This document shows, piece by piece, positions 25,436-36,846 of a stretch of 39,053 nucleotides of DNA (positions are counted from its first letter, which is position 1; every line of letters starts with the position of its first letter). Position numbers and translations under genes: made by a program. The notes beneath the pieces are model-generated. The model saw nothing but the letters and a program-made list of their open reading frames with translations. It was not told the origin of the DNA and did no database searches. Origin of the DNA: Mycobacterium sp. Root265 (GTDB lineage Bacteria > Actinomycetota > Actinomycetes > Mycobacteriales > Mycobacteriaceae); the NCBI RefSeq assembly GCF_001428895.1, contig NZ_LMJA01000002.1, positions 382,269 through 421,321 of the forward strand, read 5' to 3'.

Positions 25436-26268
25436 TGAACGCGCTGCAGCAGGCGATCTCGGACGCGGCCACAGCGCTGGCCGCAGCCGGTGTCGACTCC
25501 GCGCGCACCGATGCCGAACAGCTGGCCGCCCATGTGATCGGCACCGACCGCGGCCGGCTCATGTTCGCCGAGCCGGGCCCCGGTTTCCTGGACGAATTCC
25601 GCGCCCTGGTCGGGCAGCGCGCGCTGCGAATTCCGTTGCAGCACCTGTTGGGTAGTGCCGCCTTCGGTCCGCTGACGCTGGCCGTCGGGCCAGGGGTGTT
25701 CATCCCGCGGCCCGAGACCGAGGCGCTGCTGGAATGGGCGCAGGCGGTCCCCGTCCCGCCCGGCGGCGTGATCGTGGACCTGTGCACGGGTTCGGGCGCG
25801 CTCGCACTCGCCCTGGCCTCCTACCGACCCGACGCCCGCGTCATCGCGGTGGAGCGCTCCGAGCAGGCGCTGCGCTACGCCGGCACCAATGTGGACGGCA
25901 CGGCGGTGGAATTGGTGCACGCCGATGTCACCGACCGCGATGTGCTGGCCGACCTCAGCGGCAATGTCGATCTGGTGGTCGCGAATCCGCCCTATATTCC
26001 CGACGGTGCAGAACTGGAACCCGAAGTGGCAGAACATGATCCGCACGTCGCGCTGTTCGGCGGCGCCGACGGGATGGCTGTCATCGCCCCGATCGTCGAG
26101 CTCGTGTCGCGGCTGCTGCGGCCCGGCGGGCAGGTGGGGGTCGAGCATGACGACACCACGTCGGCGGCCACCGTCGAGCTCTTCGGCGCCGCCGGCGTCT
26201 TCACCGATGTCGCGGCACGCCGCGACCTGGCCGGTCGGCACCGGTTCGTCACCGCGGTGAGAAGCTGA
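25435..26268 (+). CDS. prmC: release factor glutamine methyltransferase
   Basis: A 277-residue SAM-dependent enzyme that methylates the GGQ glutamine of release factors. The N-terminal helical domain (to ~80) contains RIPLQHLLGSAAFGPL; FIPRPETE precedes the Rossmann fold, motif I is VDLCTGSGALAL (114-125) and the catalytic NPPY is at 184-187 in LVVANPPYIPD. The ATG shares one base with the prfA stop (TGATG), so the factor and its modifying enzyme are tightly coupled. The usual fold motifs are intact. Confidence 0.95.
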   Translation: MNALQQAISDAATALAAAGVDSARTDAEQLAAHVIGTDRGRLMFAEPGPGFLDEFRALVGQRALRIPLQHLLGSAAFGPLTLAVGPGVFIPRPETEALLEWAQAVPVPPGGVIVDLCTGSGALALALASYRPDARVIAVERSEQALRYAGTNVDGTAVELVHADVTDRDVLADLSGNVDLVVANPPYIPDGAELEPEVAEHDPHVALFGGADGMAVIAPIVELVSRLLRPGGQVGVEHDDTTSAATVELFGAAGVFTDVAARRDLAGRHRFVTAVRS

Positions 26269-26273
26269 ATGGC

Positions 26274-26951
26274 ATGAGCCAGCTCTTCGACTGTGCGGAC
26301 CCCGAACAGCGGGCCACCGGCCTCACGTCGGCGATCAGCGCCGTCAAGGGCGGGGGACTGGTCGTGCTGCCCACCGACACCGTCTACGGCATCGGCGCGG
26401 ACGCCTTCAACAGCGAAGCGGTGACCGCGTTGCTCGCGGCCAAGAACCGGGGGCGCGATATGCCGGTCGGCGTGCTCGTCGGCTCCTGGCACACCATCGA
26501 CGGACTGGTCTATGCGGTGCCGCCTGCTGCGCGTGAGCTCATCCAGGCCTTCTGGCCGGGCGCGCTGAGCCTGGTGGTCCGCCACGCCCCGTCGCTGCAC
26601 TGGGACCTCGGCGACGCCAACAACACCGTCATGCTCCGCATGCCGCTGCAGCCGGTGGCCATCGAACTGCTGCGCGAGGTCGGCCCGATGGCCGTCTCCA
26701 GTGCGAACATCTCCGGTTTCCCGGCCGCGGTCACCGCCGCGGATGCGCAGGCCCAGCTGGGCGCGCGGGTCGAGGTGTACCTCGACGGGGGACCGTCGCC
26801 ACAGGGGGCGGCCTCCACGATCGTGGATGTGTCCGGCGCACAGCCGCGGGTGCTGCGGGAAGGCCCGGTCTCGGTTGCCGACGTCGCCCGGGTACTCGGC
26901 GTGGAAGCCGACGCACTCACACCCGAGGACACCCGTGGGACCACCCCTTAG
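26274..26951 (+). CDS. tsaC: L-threonylcarbamoyladenylate synthase (Sua5/YrdC/TsaC)
   Basis: A 225-residue YrdC-fold enzyme that makes threonylcarbamoyl-AMP from threonine, bicarbonate and ATP, the first step of t6A37 modification of ANN-decoding tRNAs. GGLVVLPTDTVYGIGADAF and LLAAKNRGRDMPVGVLV carry the binding-site T and the KxR motif; MAVSSANISG and ASTIVDVS are also typical. The extra Sua5 C-terminal domain is missing, so it is of the short type with a brief tail. It starts 5 bp after prmC and belongs to that operon. Confidence 0.93.
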   Translation: MSQLFDCADPEQRATGLTSAISAVKGGGLVVLPTDTVYGIGADAFNSEAVTALLAAKNRGRDMPVGVLVGSWHTIDGLVYAVPPAARELIQAFWPGALSLVVRHAPSLHWDLGDANNTVMLRMPLQPVAIELLREVGPMAVSSANISGFPAAVTAADAQAQLGARVEVYLDGGPSPQGAASTIVDVSGAQPRVLREGPVSVADVARVLGVEADALTPEDTRGTTP

Positions 26952-26968
26952 GCCACAGCCTCTTCGCG

Positions 26969-26974
26969 TACGGT
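26969..26974 (+). promoter_or_regulatory. candidate -10, leaderless spacing, for wecA
   Basis: TACGGT (TANNNT) ends 7 nt before the GTG at 26982. wecA may therefore have its own start in addition to read-through from tsaC. Confidence 0.4.
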
Positions 26975-26981
26975 TCACCCC

Positions 26982-28172
26982 GTGGTGAGCGAACCGGTCT
27001 GGATGGCTGACGGTCTGCTCGCCCTGTCGGACCGCGGCGCGGGCGTCCCGCTGCGCGAACTCGCGCTCGTCGGGCTCACCGCCGCCATCATCACCTACTT
27101 CGCGACCGGCTGGGTCCGGGTGCTGGCCATCCGGGTCGGGGCGGTCGCCTACCCGCGCGAACGCGATGTGCACGTAGCGCCCACGCCACGAATGGGCGGG
27201 CTGGCGATCTACATCGGTGTGGTGGTCGCGGTGCTGCTGGCGTCCCAGCTGCCCGCGCTCAATCGCGGGTTCGTGTATTCGACCGGTATGCCCGCGGTGG
27301 TGGTCGCCGGCGGACTCATCATGCTGGTCGGCCTCATCGACGACCGGTGGGGCCTGGACGCGCTGACCAAATTCGCCGGCCAGATCACCGCTGCCAGCGT
27401 GCTGGTCACCATGGGGGTGGCGTGGAGTGTGCTGTACATCCCGATCGGCGGCGTCGGCACCATCGTGCTGGATCAGGTCACCTCGATCCTGCTCACGCTG
27501 GCGTTGACGGTCTCCATCGTCAACGCCATGAACTTCGTCGACGGTCTCGACGGTCTGGCCGCCGGGCTCGGTCTGATCACCGCCCTGGCCATCTGCATCT
27601 TCTCGGTGGGCCTGCTCCGCGATCACGGTGGCGATGTGCTGTTCTACCCGCCGGCCATGATCTCGGTGGTCCTCGCCGGTGCGTGTCTGGGATTTCTGCC
27701 GCACAACTTCCACCGCGCGAAGATCTTCATGGGCGACTCGGGGTCGATGCTGATCGGCCTGATGCTCGCGGCCGCCTCGACCACAGCCGCGGGCCCGATC
27801 TCGCAGAACGCCTACGGGGCGCGCGACGTGTTCGCGTTGCTGTCGCCGTTCCTGTTGGTCGTGGCGGTGATGTTCGTGCCCGCCCTGGACATGCTGCTGG
27901 CCATCGTGCGCCGGACCCGCGCCGGCAAGAGCCCGTTCAGCCCGGACAAGATGCATCTGCACCATCGGCTGCTGCAGATCGGGCACTCGCACCGCCGCGT
28001 CGTGCTGCTCATCTACATGTGGGTGAGCATCGTCGCGCTCGGGGCGGCCAGCACGATCTTTTTCGACCCGCGCCACACCGGCGCAGTGATGCTCGCCGCA
28101 ATTCTGGTGGCCGGGGTGGTGACGCTGATACCGCTGCTGCGGGGGCGGAACAGTCCGGTCGAAGACCCGTAG
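26982..28172 (+). CDS. wecA: decaprenyl-phosphate N-acetylglucosaminephosphotransferase (WecA/Rfe)
   Basis: A 396-residue polytopic membrane enzyme (about 10-11 hydrophobic segments) that moves GlcNAc-1-phosphate from UDP-GlcNAc to decaprenyl phosphate. In mycobacteria this starts the linker that joins arabinogalactan to peptidoglycan. Catalytic regions: PTPRMGGLAIY, LIDDRWGLDALTKFAGQ (DD motif), NAMNFVDGLDGLAAG, KIFMGDSGSMLIG and the HLHHRLLQIGHSHRR segment of the GlcNAc-1-P transferases. GTG at 26982 or 26985 is the start. It is immediately upstream of the ATP synthase leader in the same direction. Confidence 0.95.
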   Translation: MVSEPVWMADGLLALSDRGAGVPLRELALVGLTAAIITYFATGWVRVLAIRVGAVAYPRERDVHVAPTPRMGGLAIYIGVVVAVLLASQLPALNRGFVYSTGMPAVVVAGGLIMLVGLIDDRWGLDALTKFAGQITAASVLVTMGVAWSVLYIPIGGVGTIVLDQVTSILLTLALTVSIVNAMNFVDGLDGLAAGLGLITALAICIFSVGLLRDHGGDVLFYPPAMISVVLAGACLGFLPHNFHRAKIFMGDSGSMLIGLMLAAASTTAAGPISQNAYGARDVFALLSPFLLVVAVMFVPALDMLLAIVRRTRAGKSPFSPDKMHLHHRLLQIGHSHRRVVLLIYMWVSIVALGAASTIFFDPRHTGAVMLAAILVAGVVTLIPLLRGRNSPVEDP

Positions 28173-28333
28173 AAGCCGATGTACGACGAAAAGTAGTAGG
28201 CCTGTTTTTGTGCCTCCTACCTTGTGGTACGGTTCTGCGCATAACCCGAAAAACCTCGCGGGTTGCCGGCCCGGCCCATCGGTCCACCCGACCGATCGGT
28301 GCCGATACACGACCGACAAAAGGGAGCTACCCC
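28173..28333 (+). promoter_or_regulatory. upstream region and probable promoter of the ATP synthase operon
   Basis: No gene lies here. A TTTTTG (28205) and TACGGT (28228) pair with 17 bp between them is a possible promoter. A 7-bp hairpin ATCGGTC/GACCGAT (28278-28296) follows. AAAAGGGAG (28318-28326) is a ribosome site for the small ORF that begins at 28334. Another TANNNT, TACTCT (28367), lies inside that ORF and could give a shorter mRNA. Confidence 0.45.
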
Positions 28334-28459
28334 TTGGGTGATTCCAGCGCGCCCGCTGCCCTCCGATACTCTCGTCGGGCACGCACAGGAATTTTGCAGT
28401 TTTCTGAGTTATTGCAGTTTTCGATCAGGACCCCCCTCGACGACGCGGGATTGAGGTGA
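28334..28459 (+). CDS. probable 41-codon upstream ORF of atpI
   Basis: TTG at 28334 stands 7 nt after AAAAGGGAG and opens a 41-codon frame (start LGDSSAPAALRYSRRARTG) that ends in TGA at 28457-28459, five bases before the atpI GTG and within the atpI ribosome site GAGGTGA. The peptide contains ILQFSELLQFS, made by an 11-bp direct repeat (TTGCAGTTTTC at 28394 and 28412). I do not recognise it. Its ribosome site can pair with the start region (AAGGG with CCCTT, 28320-28335). The layout suggests a translated leader coupled to atpI; the product itself may be unimportant. Confidence 0.45.
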   Translation: MGDSSAPAALRYSRRARTGILQFSELLQFSIRTPLDDAGLR

Positions 28460-28464
28460 ACGAC

Positions 28465-28920
28465 GTGACGACGCCAGCGCAGGACGCGCCCCTGGTGTTC
28501 CCTTCCGTCGGCTTCCGTCCGTTGCGGCTCCTGCTGGTCTGCCTGGCGCTCACCGCCGTGGCCATCGCGGCCGCCGGTTATGTCGGCAACATCTTCTTCG
28601 GTGTGTTCTTCGGTATCGGGCTCGGTCTCGGTTTGCTCAACGCACTGCTGGTGCGACGGGCCGTCGAGTCGATCACGATGGAGGACCACCCACTCAAGAA
28701 GAAAATGGCCATAAACTCCGCCACGCGACTGTTGGTCATCACCGCAGTCGCCATGGTGGTGGCCATCTACTTCAAGGCACACGGCGGAATTGCGGTGCTG
28801 TTCGGGTTGGCAATCTTCCAGGCATTGCTGGTGATGAGCACCAGCATCCCGGTGCTGAAGAAGATCCGCTCCAACGGCTTGGACGTCGAGGACGTCCCCG
28901 CATCGGATTCGAAGGATTGA
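28465..28920 (+). CDS. atpI: AtpI-type small membrane protein of the ATP synthase operon
   Basis: About 151 residues with four hydrophobic segments ([74 protein letters not shown]). AtpI proteins help assemble the c-ring or move ions and are not part of the final enzyme. [11 protein letters not shown] and [15 protein letters not shown] match the mycobacterial protein encoded before atpB. I chose GTG at 28465 because GAGGTGA stands seven bases before it; GTG at 28456 lies inside that ribosome site. It is the first conserved gene of the operon. Confidence 0.88.
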   Translation: MTTPAQDAPLVFPSVGFRPLRLLLVCLALTAVAIAAAGYVGNIFFGVFFGIGLGLGLLNALLVRRAVESITMEDHPLKKKMAINSATRLLVITAVAMVVAIYFKAHGGIAVLFGLAIFQALLVMSTSIPVLKKIRSNGLDVEDVPASDSKD

Positions 28921-28930
28921 GCTGACCCGA

Positions 28931-29719
28931 ATGACTGAGACTGTGCTTGCCGCCGAAGAGGGTGGCGCCGCCATCCACGTCGGACACCACACGATGGTGT
29001 TCGAACTGTTCGGCATGACCTTCAACGGTGACACGATCATGGCCACCGCGATCACCGCGGTGATCATCATCGGGCTGGCGTTCTATCTGAAGTCCAAGGT
29101 CACCTCGACCGGCGTGCCCGGCGGCGTGCAGCTGTTCTGGGAGGCGCTGACCATCCAGATGCGCCAGCAGATCGAGGGCTCGATCGGCATGAAGATCGCC
29201 CCCTTCGTCCTGCCGCTGGCCGTCGCGCTGTTCGCATTCATCCTGATCTCCAACTGGCTGGCCGTGTTCCCGTGGCAGTACGGCGGATCCGACGGTGCCG
29301 CGGCCGAGCTCTACAAGCCGCCGGCCTCGGACATCAACTTCGTGCTGGCCCTCGCTCTGTTCGTGTTCATCTGCTACCACGCGGCGGGCATCTGGCGGCG
29401 CGGCGCCATCGGACACCCGATCGCGGTCGTCAAGGGCCACGTCGCCTTCCTGGCCCCGATCAACATCGTCGAGGAACTCGCCAAGCCGATCTCGCTGGCA
29501 CTGCGACTCTTCGGCAACATCTTCGCCGGCGGCATCCTGGTGGCGCTGATCGCGATGTTCCCCTGGTACATCCAGTGGCTGCCCAATGCCATCTGGAAGA
29601 CCTTCGACCTGTTCGTCGGTTTGATCCAGGCCTTCATCTTCAGCCTGTTGACGATCCTGTACTTCAGCCAGTCGATGGAAGTTCACGACGACCACGACAC
29701 CAAAGAGCACGCGCACTGA
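28931..29719 (+). CDS. atpB: ATP synthase Fo subunit a
   Basis: A 262-residue membrane subunit that forms the proton half-channels next to the c-ring. The essential arginine is R192 in [15 protein letters not shown], and the last helices contain [21 protein letters not shown]. The N-terminus ([20 protein letters not shown]) and the C-terminal His/Asp-rich tail [12 protein letters not shown] lie outside the core. ATG at 28931 follows atpI by 10 bp. An 84-bp gap with a hairpin separates it from atpE. Confidence 0.97.
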   Translation: MTETVLAAEEGGAAIHVGHHTMVFELFGMTFNGDTIMATAITAVIIIGLAFYLKSKVTSTGVPGGVQLFWEALTIQMRQQIEGSIGMKIAPFVLPLAVALFAFILISNWLAVFPWQYGGSDGAAAELYKPPASDINFVLALALFVFICYHAAGIWRRGAIGHPIAVVKGHVAFLAPINIVEELAKPISLALRLFGNIFAGGILVALIAMFPWYIQWLPNAIWKTFDLFVGLIQAFIFSLLTILYFSQSMEVHDDHDTKEHAH

Positions 29720-29734
29720 CTTTCGACCGTTTGA

Positions 29735-30064
<330 letters not shown>

Positions 30065-30073
30065 TCCGACGGC

Positions 30074-30574
30074 ATGGACCAGCTGACCGTATCCATCGTG
30101 GCCGCGGAAGAGGGCGGGGGGACCAGTAACTTCCTGGTCCCCAATGGCACCTTTTTCGCCGTGCTGCTCATCTTCCTGATCACGCTCGGCGTGATCTGGA
30201 AGTGGGTGGTGCCGCCGATCAGCAAGGTGCTCGCCGAGCGCGAGGCCATGCTGGCCAAAACTGCTGCCGACAGCCGTAAGTCGGCTGAACAGGTGGCAGC
30301 CGCTCAGGCCGACTACGACCAGGCGATGGCCGGCGCACGCGCCGAGGCATCGGCACTTCGTGACGAGGCACGCGCCGAAGGCCGTCAGGTCGTCGACTCG
30401 AAGCGGGCCGAGGCCAGCGGTGAAGTCGCCGAGACGGTACGCCAGGCCAACGAGAAGCTGTCCCAACAGGGTTCAGCTGCTCAAGCCGAGCTGACCTCGT
30501 CGGTGGATGGCCTCTCGGCCACCCTGGCGAGCCGCATCCTCGGCGTCGACGTGAATTCGGGACGGAACAACTAG
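30074..30574 (+). CDS. atpF: ATP synthase Fo subunit b
   Basis: A 166-residue peripheral-stalk subunit. After a short N-terminus a single membrane helix ([23 protein letters not shown]) leads into a long charged coiled coil of alternating Ala/Glu/Lys/Arg, ending in [17 protein letters not shown]. It pairs with the b-like half of the following b-delta fusion protein. It begins 9 bp after atpE, and the next gene starts at the base after its stop. Confidence 0.96.
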   Translation: MDQLTVSIVAAEEGGGTSNFLVPNGTFFAVLLIFLITLGVIWKWVVPPISKVLAEREAMLAKTAADSRKSAEQVAAAQADYDQAMAGARAEASALRDEARAEGRQVVDSKRAEASGEVAETVRQANEKLSQQGSAAQAELTSSVDGLSATLASRILGVDVNSGRNN

Positions 30575-31912
30575 ATGTCGACATTCATCGGACAGCTGAT
30601 CGGCTTCGCCGTCATCGTGTTCATCATCGCCAAATGGGTGGCACCCCTGGTGAAGGGGCTGATGGTCAAGCAGCAGGAGGCCATCCGCGTCGCCCTGGCC
30701 GAGAGTGCCGAGGCGGCGAAGAAGCTCGCTGAGGCCGATGCCATGCATGCCAAGGCACTGGCCGACGCCGAGGCCGAGGCCGGCAGCGTCACCGGTGAGG
30801 CAAAGCAGGACTCCGAGCGCATCAAGGCCCAGCTCGAAGAGCAGGCCGGGATCGACGCCGAGCGCATCAAGGCTCAGGGCGGGCAGCAGGTTCACCTGCT
30901 CCGCCAGCAGCTGGTGCGCGAACTGCGGCTCGGGCTGGGCGATGAAGCAGTCGCCAAGGCCGCCGACCTGGTCCGTGCCCACGTGGCCGATTCGGCCGCG
31001 CAGGCTGCCACCGTCGACCGCTTCCTGGACGATCTCGACCAGATGGCCCCGTCGGCCGCTGTCATCGAGACCGGTGCCACCGCGGGACTCCGGGCGGCCA
31101 GCCGTGAAGCCTTGGCCAGTCTGGTGTCCGAGTTCGACAGCCTGGCAGGTGGTTTGGATGCCGACGGGCTGACGGCTCTGGCCGACGACCTGGCTGCAGT
31201 GGCAAAGCTGCTCATCACCGAGAGCGCTCTGACCAAGCACCTGGCCGAGCCGGCGGATTCCGCCACGGCCAAGGTCTCGCTGGTCGACAAGCTGCTGACC
31301 GGCAAGATCGGTGAGCCCACCCTGAAGCTGGTCCGCACCGCCGCATCCCAGCGCTGGTCCACCGAGGCCAACCTGGTCGACGGGATCGAGCACATCGCGC
31401 GTCTGGCCCTCCTGCAGCGCGCGAACGCGGCCGGCGAGGTCGACGAGGTGGAAGACCAGCTGTTCCAGTTCGGGCGGGTTCTCGACTCCGAGCCGCGGCT
31501 GTCTGCACTGCTGAGCGACTACACCACCGATGCCGCAGGTCGAATCGCCCTGCTGGACAAGGTGGTCGGTACCGGAAGCAGCGCCAATGGCACCGCCGCC
31601 GCGCTGCTGTCGCAGACCATCGGCCTGCTCCGCGGGGAGCGCGCCGACGAAGCGGTCATCGATCTCGCCGAGCTCGCAGTGGCCCGTCGTGGAGAGGTCG
31701 TGGCTCATGTCAGCGCCGCTGCGGATCTGACCGATGCACAGCGCGATCGCCTGGCGACCGTGCTCTCGCGCATCTACGGGCATCCGGTGTCCATCCAGTT
31801 GCATGTCGATCCGGAACTGCTCGGTGGTCTGTCGATCACCGTCGGTGACGAAGTGATCGACGGATCCATCGCGTCCCGATTGGCCGCCGCGCAGACCCAG
31901 CTGCCGGACTGA
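30575..31912 (+). CDS. atpH: ATP synthase b-delta fusion subunit
   Basis: A 445-residue fusion typical of mycobacteria. Residues ~1-110 are a b'-like subunit: one membrane helix ([23 protein letters not shown]) and a coiled coil. About 110-165 form a linker with [24 protein letters not shown]. The rest is the delta (OSCP) subunit, ending with the conserved C-terminal domain [53 protein letters not shown]. It links the stator stalk to the top of F1. The ATG directly abuts the atpF stop (TAGATG). The gene is therefore intact and not a misassembly of two genes. Confidence 0.97.
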   Translation: MSTFIGQLIGFAVIVFIIAKWVAPLVKGLMVKQQEAIRVALAESAEAAKKLAEADAMHAKALADAEAEAGSVTGEAKQDSERIKAQLEEQAGIDAERIKAQGGQQVHLLRQQLVRELRLGLGDEAVAKAADLVRAHVADSAAQAATVDRFLDDLDQMAPSAAVIETGATAGLRAASREALASLVSEFDSLAGGLDADGLTALADDLAAVAKLLITESALTKHLAEPADSATAKVSLVDKLLTGKIGEPTLKLVRTAASQRWSTEANLVDGIEHIARLALLQRANAAGEVDEVEDQLFQFGRVLDSEPRLSALLSDYTTDAAGRIALLDKVVGTGSSANGTAAALLSQTIGLLRGERADEAVIDLAELAVARRGEVVAHVSAAADLTDAQRDRLATVLSRIYGHPVSIQLHVDPELLGGLSITVGDEVIDGSIASRLAAAQTQLPD

Positions 31913-31958
31913 CCCAGAAGACTTATCACCCAGATCAAAGGTAGGAAGACGAAAAACC

Positions 31959-33608
31959 ATGGCAGAGTTGACAATCTCGGCTGCTGATATCGAAGGTGCC
32001 ATCGAGGGCTACGTATCCTCGTTTTCCGCCGACACCGAGCGGGAAGAGGTCGGCACCGTTGTCGATGCCGGTGACGGCATCGCCCACGTCGAGGGCCTGC
32101 CCTCGGTCATGACACAGGAGCTGCTCGAATTCCCGGGCGGCGTTCTGGGCGTGGCGCTGAACCTCGACGAGCACAGCGTCGGCGCCGTGATTCTGGGTGA
32201 CTTCGAAAAGATCGCCGAAGGCCAGCAGGTCAAGCGCACCGGCGAGGTGCTCTCCGTCCCGGTGGGCGACGCCTTCCTGGGCCGCGTGGTGAACCCGCTC
32301 GGACAGCCCATCGACGGTCAGGGCGACATCGCCGCCGAGACCCGTCGTGCCCTCGAGCTGCAGGCCCCCTCGGTCGTGCAGCGCCAGGGTGTCAGTGAGC
32401 CGCTGCAGACCGGTATCAAGGCCATCGACGCCATGACTCCGATCGGCCGCGGCCAGCGACAGCTGATCATCGGCGACCGCAAGACCGGTAAGACCGCCGT
32501 CGCCGTCGACACCATCCTCAACCAGCGTGGGGCCTGGGAGACCGGCGACCCGAAGCAGCAGGTGCGCTGCGTCTACGTCGCGATCGGCCAGAAGGGCACC
32601 ACGATCGCCTCGGTGAAGCGGGCGCTCGAAGACGGCGGCGCGATGGAGTACACCACCATCGTCGCGGCCCCCGCCTCCGACGCTGCCGGCTTCAAGTGGC
32701 TGGCCCCCTACACCGGTTCGGCCATCGGCCAGCACTGGATGTATGACGGCAAGCACGTCCTCATCGTGTTCGACGATCTGTCCAAGCAGGCCGACGCCTA
32801 CCGCGCCATCTCGCTGCTGCTGCGCCGCCCGCCGGGCCGTGAGGCGTTCCCCGGTGACGTGTTCTACCTGCACTCCCGTCTGCTGGAGCGTTGCGCCAAG
32901 CTGTCCGACGAACTGGGCGGTGGATCGATGACCGGCCTGCCGATCATCGAGACCAAGGCCAACGACATCTCGGCGTTCATCCCGACCAACGTCATCTCCA
33001 TCACCGACGGCCAGTGCTTCCTGGAGTCCGACCTGTTCAACCAGGGCGTGCGACCGGCCATCAACGTCGGTGTGTCGGTGTCCCGCGTCGGTGGTGCCGC
33101 TCAGATCAAGGCGATGAAAGAGGTCGCGGGCTCGCTGCGCCTCGACCTGTCGCAGTACCGCGAGCTGGAGGCCTTCGCGGCCTTCGCCTCGGATCTGGAC
33201 GCGGCCTCCAAGGCGCAGCTGGACCGCGGTGTGCGCCTGGTCGAGCTGCTCAAGCAGCCCCAGTACAGCCCGCTGTCCGTCGAGGATCAGGTTGTCGCGA
33301 TCTTCCTCGGCACCAAGGGCCACCTGGATTCGGTTCCCGCCGAAGACGTCTCACGCTTCGAGACCGAGCTGCTGGAGCACGTCAAGGCCAGCCACTCCGA
33401 CCTCCTGAACGGCATCAAGGACAGCAAGAAGCTATCCGAAGAGGCCGAGGAGAAGCTGGTCACCGTGATCAACGACTTCAAGAAGGGCTTCTCGGCATCC
33501 GACGGCAGCTCGGTCGTGGTGAACGAGTCCGACTCCGAAGCCCTCGATCCCGAGGACCTGGAGAAGGAATCGGTCAAGGTCCGCAAGCCTGCACCCAAGA
33601 AGGCCTAG
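31959..33608 (+). CDS. atpA: ATP synthase F1 subunit alpha
   Basis: A 549-residue non-catalytic nucleotide-binding subunit. The N-terminal beta barrel contains [15 protein letters not shown], the Walker A loop is GDRKTGKT (172-179), and the alpha signature [21 protein letters not shown] is present. The last ~35 residues ([28 protein letters not shown]) form the mycobacteria-specific tail that has been linked to suppression of ATP hydrolysis. AAGGTAGGAAG precedes the ATG. It lies 46 bp after the b-delta gene. Confidence 0.98.
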   Translation: MAELTISAADIEGAIEGYVSSFSADTEREEVGTVVDAGDGIAHVEGLPSVMTQELLEFPGGVLGVALNLDEHSVGAVILGDFEKIAEGQQVKRTGEVLSVPVGDAFLGRVVNPLGQPIDGQGDIAAETRRALELQAPSVVQRQGVSEPLQTGIKAIDAMTPIGRGQRQLIIGDRKTGKTAVAVDTILNQRGAWETGDPKQQVRCVYVAIGQKGTTIASVKRALEDGGAMEYTTIVAAPASDAAGFKWLAPYTGSAIGQHWMYDGKHVLIVFDDLSKQADAYRAISLLLRRPPGREAFPGDVFYLHSRLLERCAKLSDELGGGSMTGLPIIETKANDISAFIPTNVISITDGQCFLESDLFNQGVRPAINVGVSVSRVGGAAQIKAMKEVAGSLRLDLSQYRELEAFAAFASDLDAASKAQLDRGVRLVELLKQPQYSPLSVEDQVVAIFLGTKGHLDSVPAEDVSRFETELLEHVKASHSDLLNGIKDSKKLSEEAEEKLVTVINDFKKGFSASDGSSVVVNESDSEALDPEDLEKESVKVRKPAPKKA

Positions 33609-33615
33609 GTAACCA

Positions 33616-34542
33616 ATGGCAGCCACACTGCGCGAGCTACGCGGACGTATCCGCTCGGCCGGGGCGATCAAGAAGATCACCAAGGCTCAAGAGCTGATCG
33701 CCACGTCGCGGATCGCCAAGGCGCAGGCCCGGGTCCAAGCGGCCCGGCCCTACGCCACCGAAATCACCAGCATGCTCACCGAGCTGGCCGGCGCCAGCGC
33801 GCTGGATCACCCGCTGCTCGTCGCACGGGAGAACCCGAAGCGGGCCGCCGTGCTGGTGGTGTCCTCGGACCGTGGGCTGTGCGGTGGGTACAACGCCAAC
33901 GTGCTGCGTCGCGCCGAGGAGCTCTTCTCGCTGCTGCGTGACGAGGGCAAGTCCCCGGTGGTCTACGTCGTCGGTCGGAAGGCTCTGGGCTACTACAACT
34001 TCCGTCAGCGTGACGTGGCGGAGTCGTGGACCGGCTTCTCGGAGCGACCGACCTACGAACACGCCAAGGAGATCGCCGACACCCTGGTGACGGCATTCAT
34101 GTCCGGTGCCGATGACGACGGCGACGACGGCGGCGCGGACGGCATCCTCGGTGTCGACGAGCTGCACATCGTGTCGACCGAGTTCCGCTCGATGCTGTCG
34201 CAGACTGCGGCTGCGCTGCGGATCGCCCCGATGGTCGTCGAGTACGTCGAAGACGCACCGGATGAGGGCCCGCACACCCTGTTCTCGTTCGAGCCGAACG
34301 CCGAGAACCTGTTCGACGCGCTCCTGCCGCGCTACATCGCCACCCGCGTGTACGCGGCACTGCTGGAGGCGGCCGCCTCGGAGTCGGCTTCACGCCGGCG
34401 CGCCATGAAGTCGGCCACCGACAACGCCGACGATCTGATCAAGGCACTCACGCTGGCGGCCAACCGCGAGCGTCAGGCGCAGATCACCCAGGAAATCAGC
34501 GAGATCGTCGGTGGCGCCAACGCGCTGGCCGACGCCAAGTAA
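33616..34542 (+). CDS. atpG: ATP synthase F1 subunit gamma
   Basis: A 308-residue central rotor shaft. The N-terminal coiled coil starts [20 protein letters not shown], the Rossmann-like core begins [13 protein letters not shown], and the C-terminal helix is [39 protein letters not shown]. Residues ~165-179 ([15 protein letters not shown]) are the acidic loop found only in mycobacteria, reported to limit ATP hydrolysis and of interest as a drug site. It starts 7 bp after atpA. Confidence 0.98.
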   Translation: MAATLRELRGRIRSAGAIKKITKAQELIATSRIAKAQARVQAARPYATEITSMLTELAGASALDHPLLVARENPKRAAVLVVSSDRGLCGGYNANVLRRAEELFSLLRDEGKSPVVYVVGRKALGYYNFRQRDVAESWTGFSERPTYEHAKEIADTLVTAFMSGADDDGDDGGADGILGVDELHIVSTEFRSMLSQTAAALRIAPMVVEYVEDAPDEGPHTLFSFEPNAENLFDALLPRYIATRVYAALLEAAASESASRRRAMKSATDNADDLIKALTLAANRERQAQITQEISEIVGGANALADAK

Positions 34543-34551
34543 GCCCCGTAG

Positions 34552-35997
<1,446 letters not shown>

Positions 35998-36024
35998 TGG
36001 TGAAAGCACGAAAGGTGGTGTGGC

Positions 36025-36390
36025 ATGGCTGAACTGGACGTCGAGATCGTCGCCGTCGAGCGTGAGTTGTGGTCCGGCAAGGCCACGTTCGTCTTCACCC
36101 GCACCACCGCAGGTGAGATCGGCATCCTGCCGCGGCACATCCCGCTGGTGGCCCAGCTGGTCGACGACGCCATGGTGCGCGTCGAGCGGGAGGGCGAGGA
36201 TGACCTTCGCATTGCCGTCGACGGTGGATTTCTGTCGGTGACCGAGTCCGGGGTGAGCCTCCTGGTGGAGAACGCCCAGTTCGAGTCGGAGATCGACGCC
36301 GACGCGGCCAAGCAGGACTCCGAATCCGACGATCCTGCCACCGCAGCCTGGGGCCGCGCGCGACTGCGCGCGGTCGGGCAGATCGACTAG
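36025..36390 (+). CDS. atpC: ATP synthase F1 subunit epsilon
   Basis: A 121-residue subunit of the central stalk foot. The N-terminal beta sandwich reads [42 protein letters not shown]. The C-terminal part is short and acidic ([29 protein letters not shown]) and lacks the long second helix of E. coli epsilon, as in other mycobacteria, so it cannot extend in the same inhibitory way. AAAGGTGGTG precedes the ATG. It is the last synthase gene; DUF2550 follows after 12 bp. Confidence 0.96.
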   Translation: MAELDVEIVAVERELWSGKATFVFTRTTAGEIGILPRHIPLVAQLVDDAMVRVEREGEDDLRIAVDGGFLSVTESGVSLLVENAQFESEIDADAAKQDSESDDPATAAWGRARLRAVGQID

Positions 36391-36402
36391 TAGGAACCGC
36401 CG

Positions 36403-36846
36403 ATGAGCGCGTCCATGTTGTTCATGGTCGCGCTCGTCGGCGTTTTGCTGTTGGCGGTCGTCGCACTCGGCTACCGGCTGTGGAAGCTGCGCCAGGTGGG
36501 CGGCACCGCCGCCATCCTGCGTGATTACCCGGCCGAAGGCGGCCACGGTTGGCGGCACGGCGTGCTGCGCTACCGCGGCGGCGAGGCCGAGTTCTATCGG
36601 CTGTCGAGTGCGCGCTGGTGGCCGGACCGCCGGCTGAGCCGGCTCGGACTTGAGGTCGTCTCCCGGCGTTCCCCGCGCGGTGACGAGTTCGACATCATGA
36701 CCGAAGAGATCGCCGTCCTGGAGCTGCGCGATGTCAGCCCCGAACGCGGGCGCGGCTACGAGGTCGCACTCGACCGCGGGGCATTGACGGCCTTCACCTC
36801 ATGGGTGGAATCGCGGCCGTCACCGCGGGCCCGCCGGCGCAAGTGA
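36403..36846 (+). CDS. DUF2550 single-pass membrane protein
   Basis: A 147-residue protein with one N-terminal membrane helix (MLFMVALVGVLLLAVVALGYRLW) and a basic cytoplasmic part containing GGHGWRHGVLRYRGGEAEFYRLSSARWWPDRRLSR. This is the DUF2550 family found at the end of the atp operon in mycobacteria and relatives (Rv1312c-region neighbour by position as I recall). Its function is not known to me. The tight spacing after atpC suggests co-expression with ATP synthase, but no physical role is established. The 56-bp gap after it has only a small CCCG/CGGG hairpin (36869-36880). Confidence 0.85.
   Translation: MSASMLFMVALVGVLLLAVVALGYRLWKLRQVGGTAAILRDYPAEGGHGWRHGVLRYRGGEAEFYRLSSARWWPDRRLSRLGLEVVSRRSPRGDEFDIMTEEIAVLELRDVSPERGRGYEVALDRGALTAFTSWVESRPSPRARRRK

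Noticed and set aside
25992-28382. 796-codon minus-strand ORF opposite tsaC and wecA
   Set aside because: It is antisense to two clear genes, has a low-complexity His/Asp/Arg composition and shows no recognisable domain or ribosome site.
30074-31912. Apparent duplication of ATP synthase subunit b as an assembly artefact or broken gene
   Set aside because: A b'-like part fused to delta is the normal mycobacterial arrangement, and both genes are intact.
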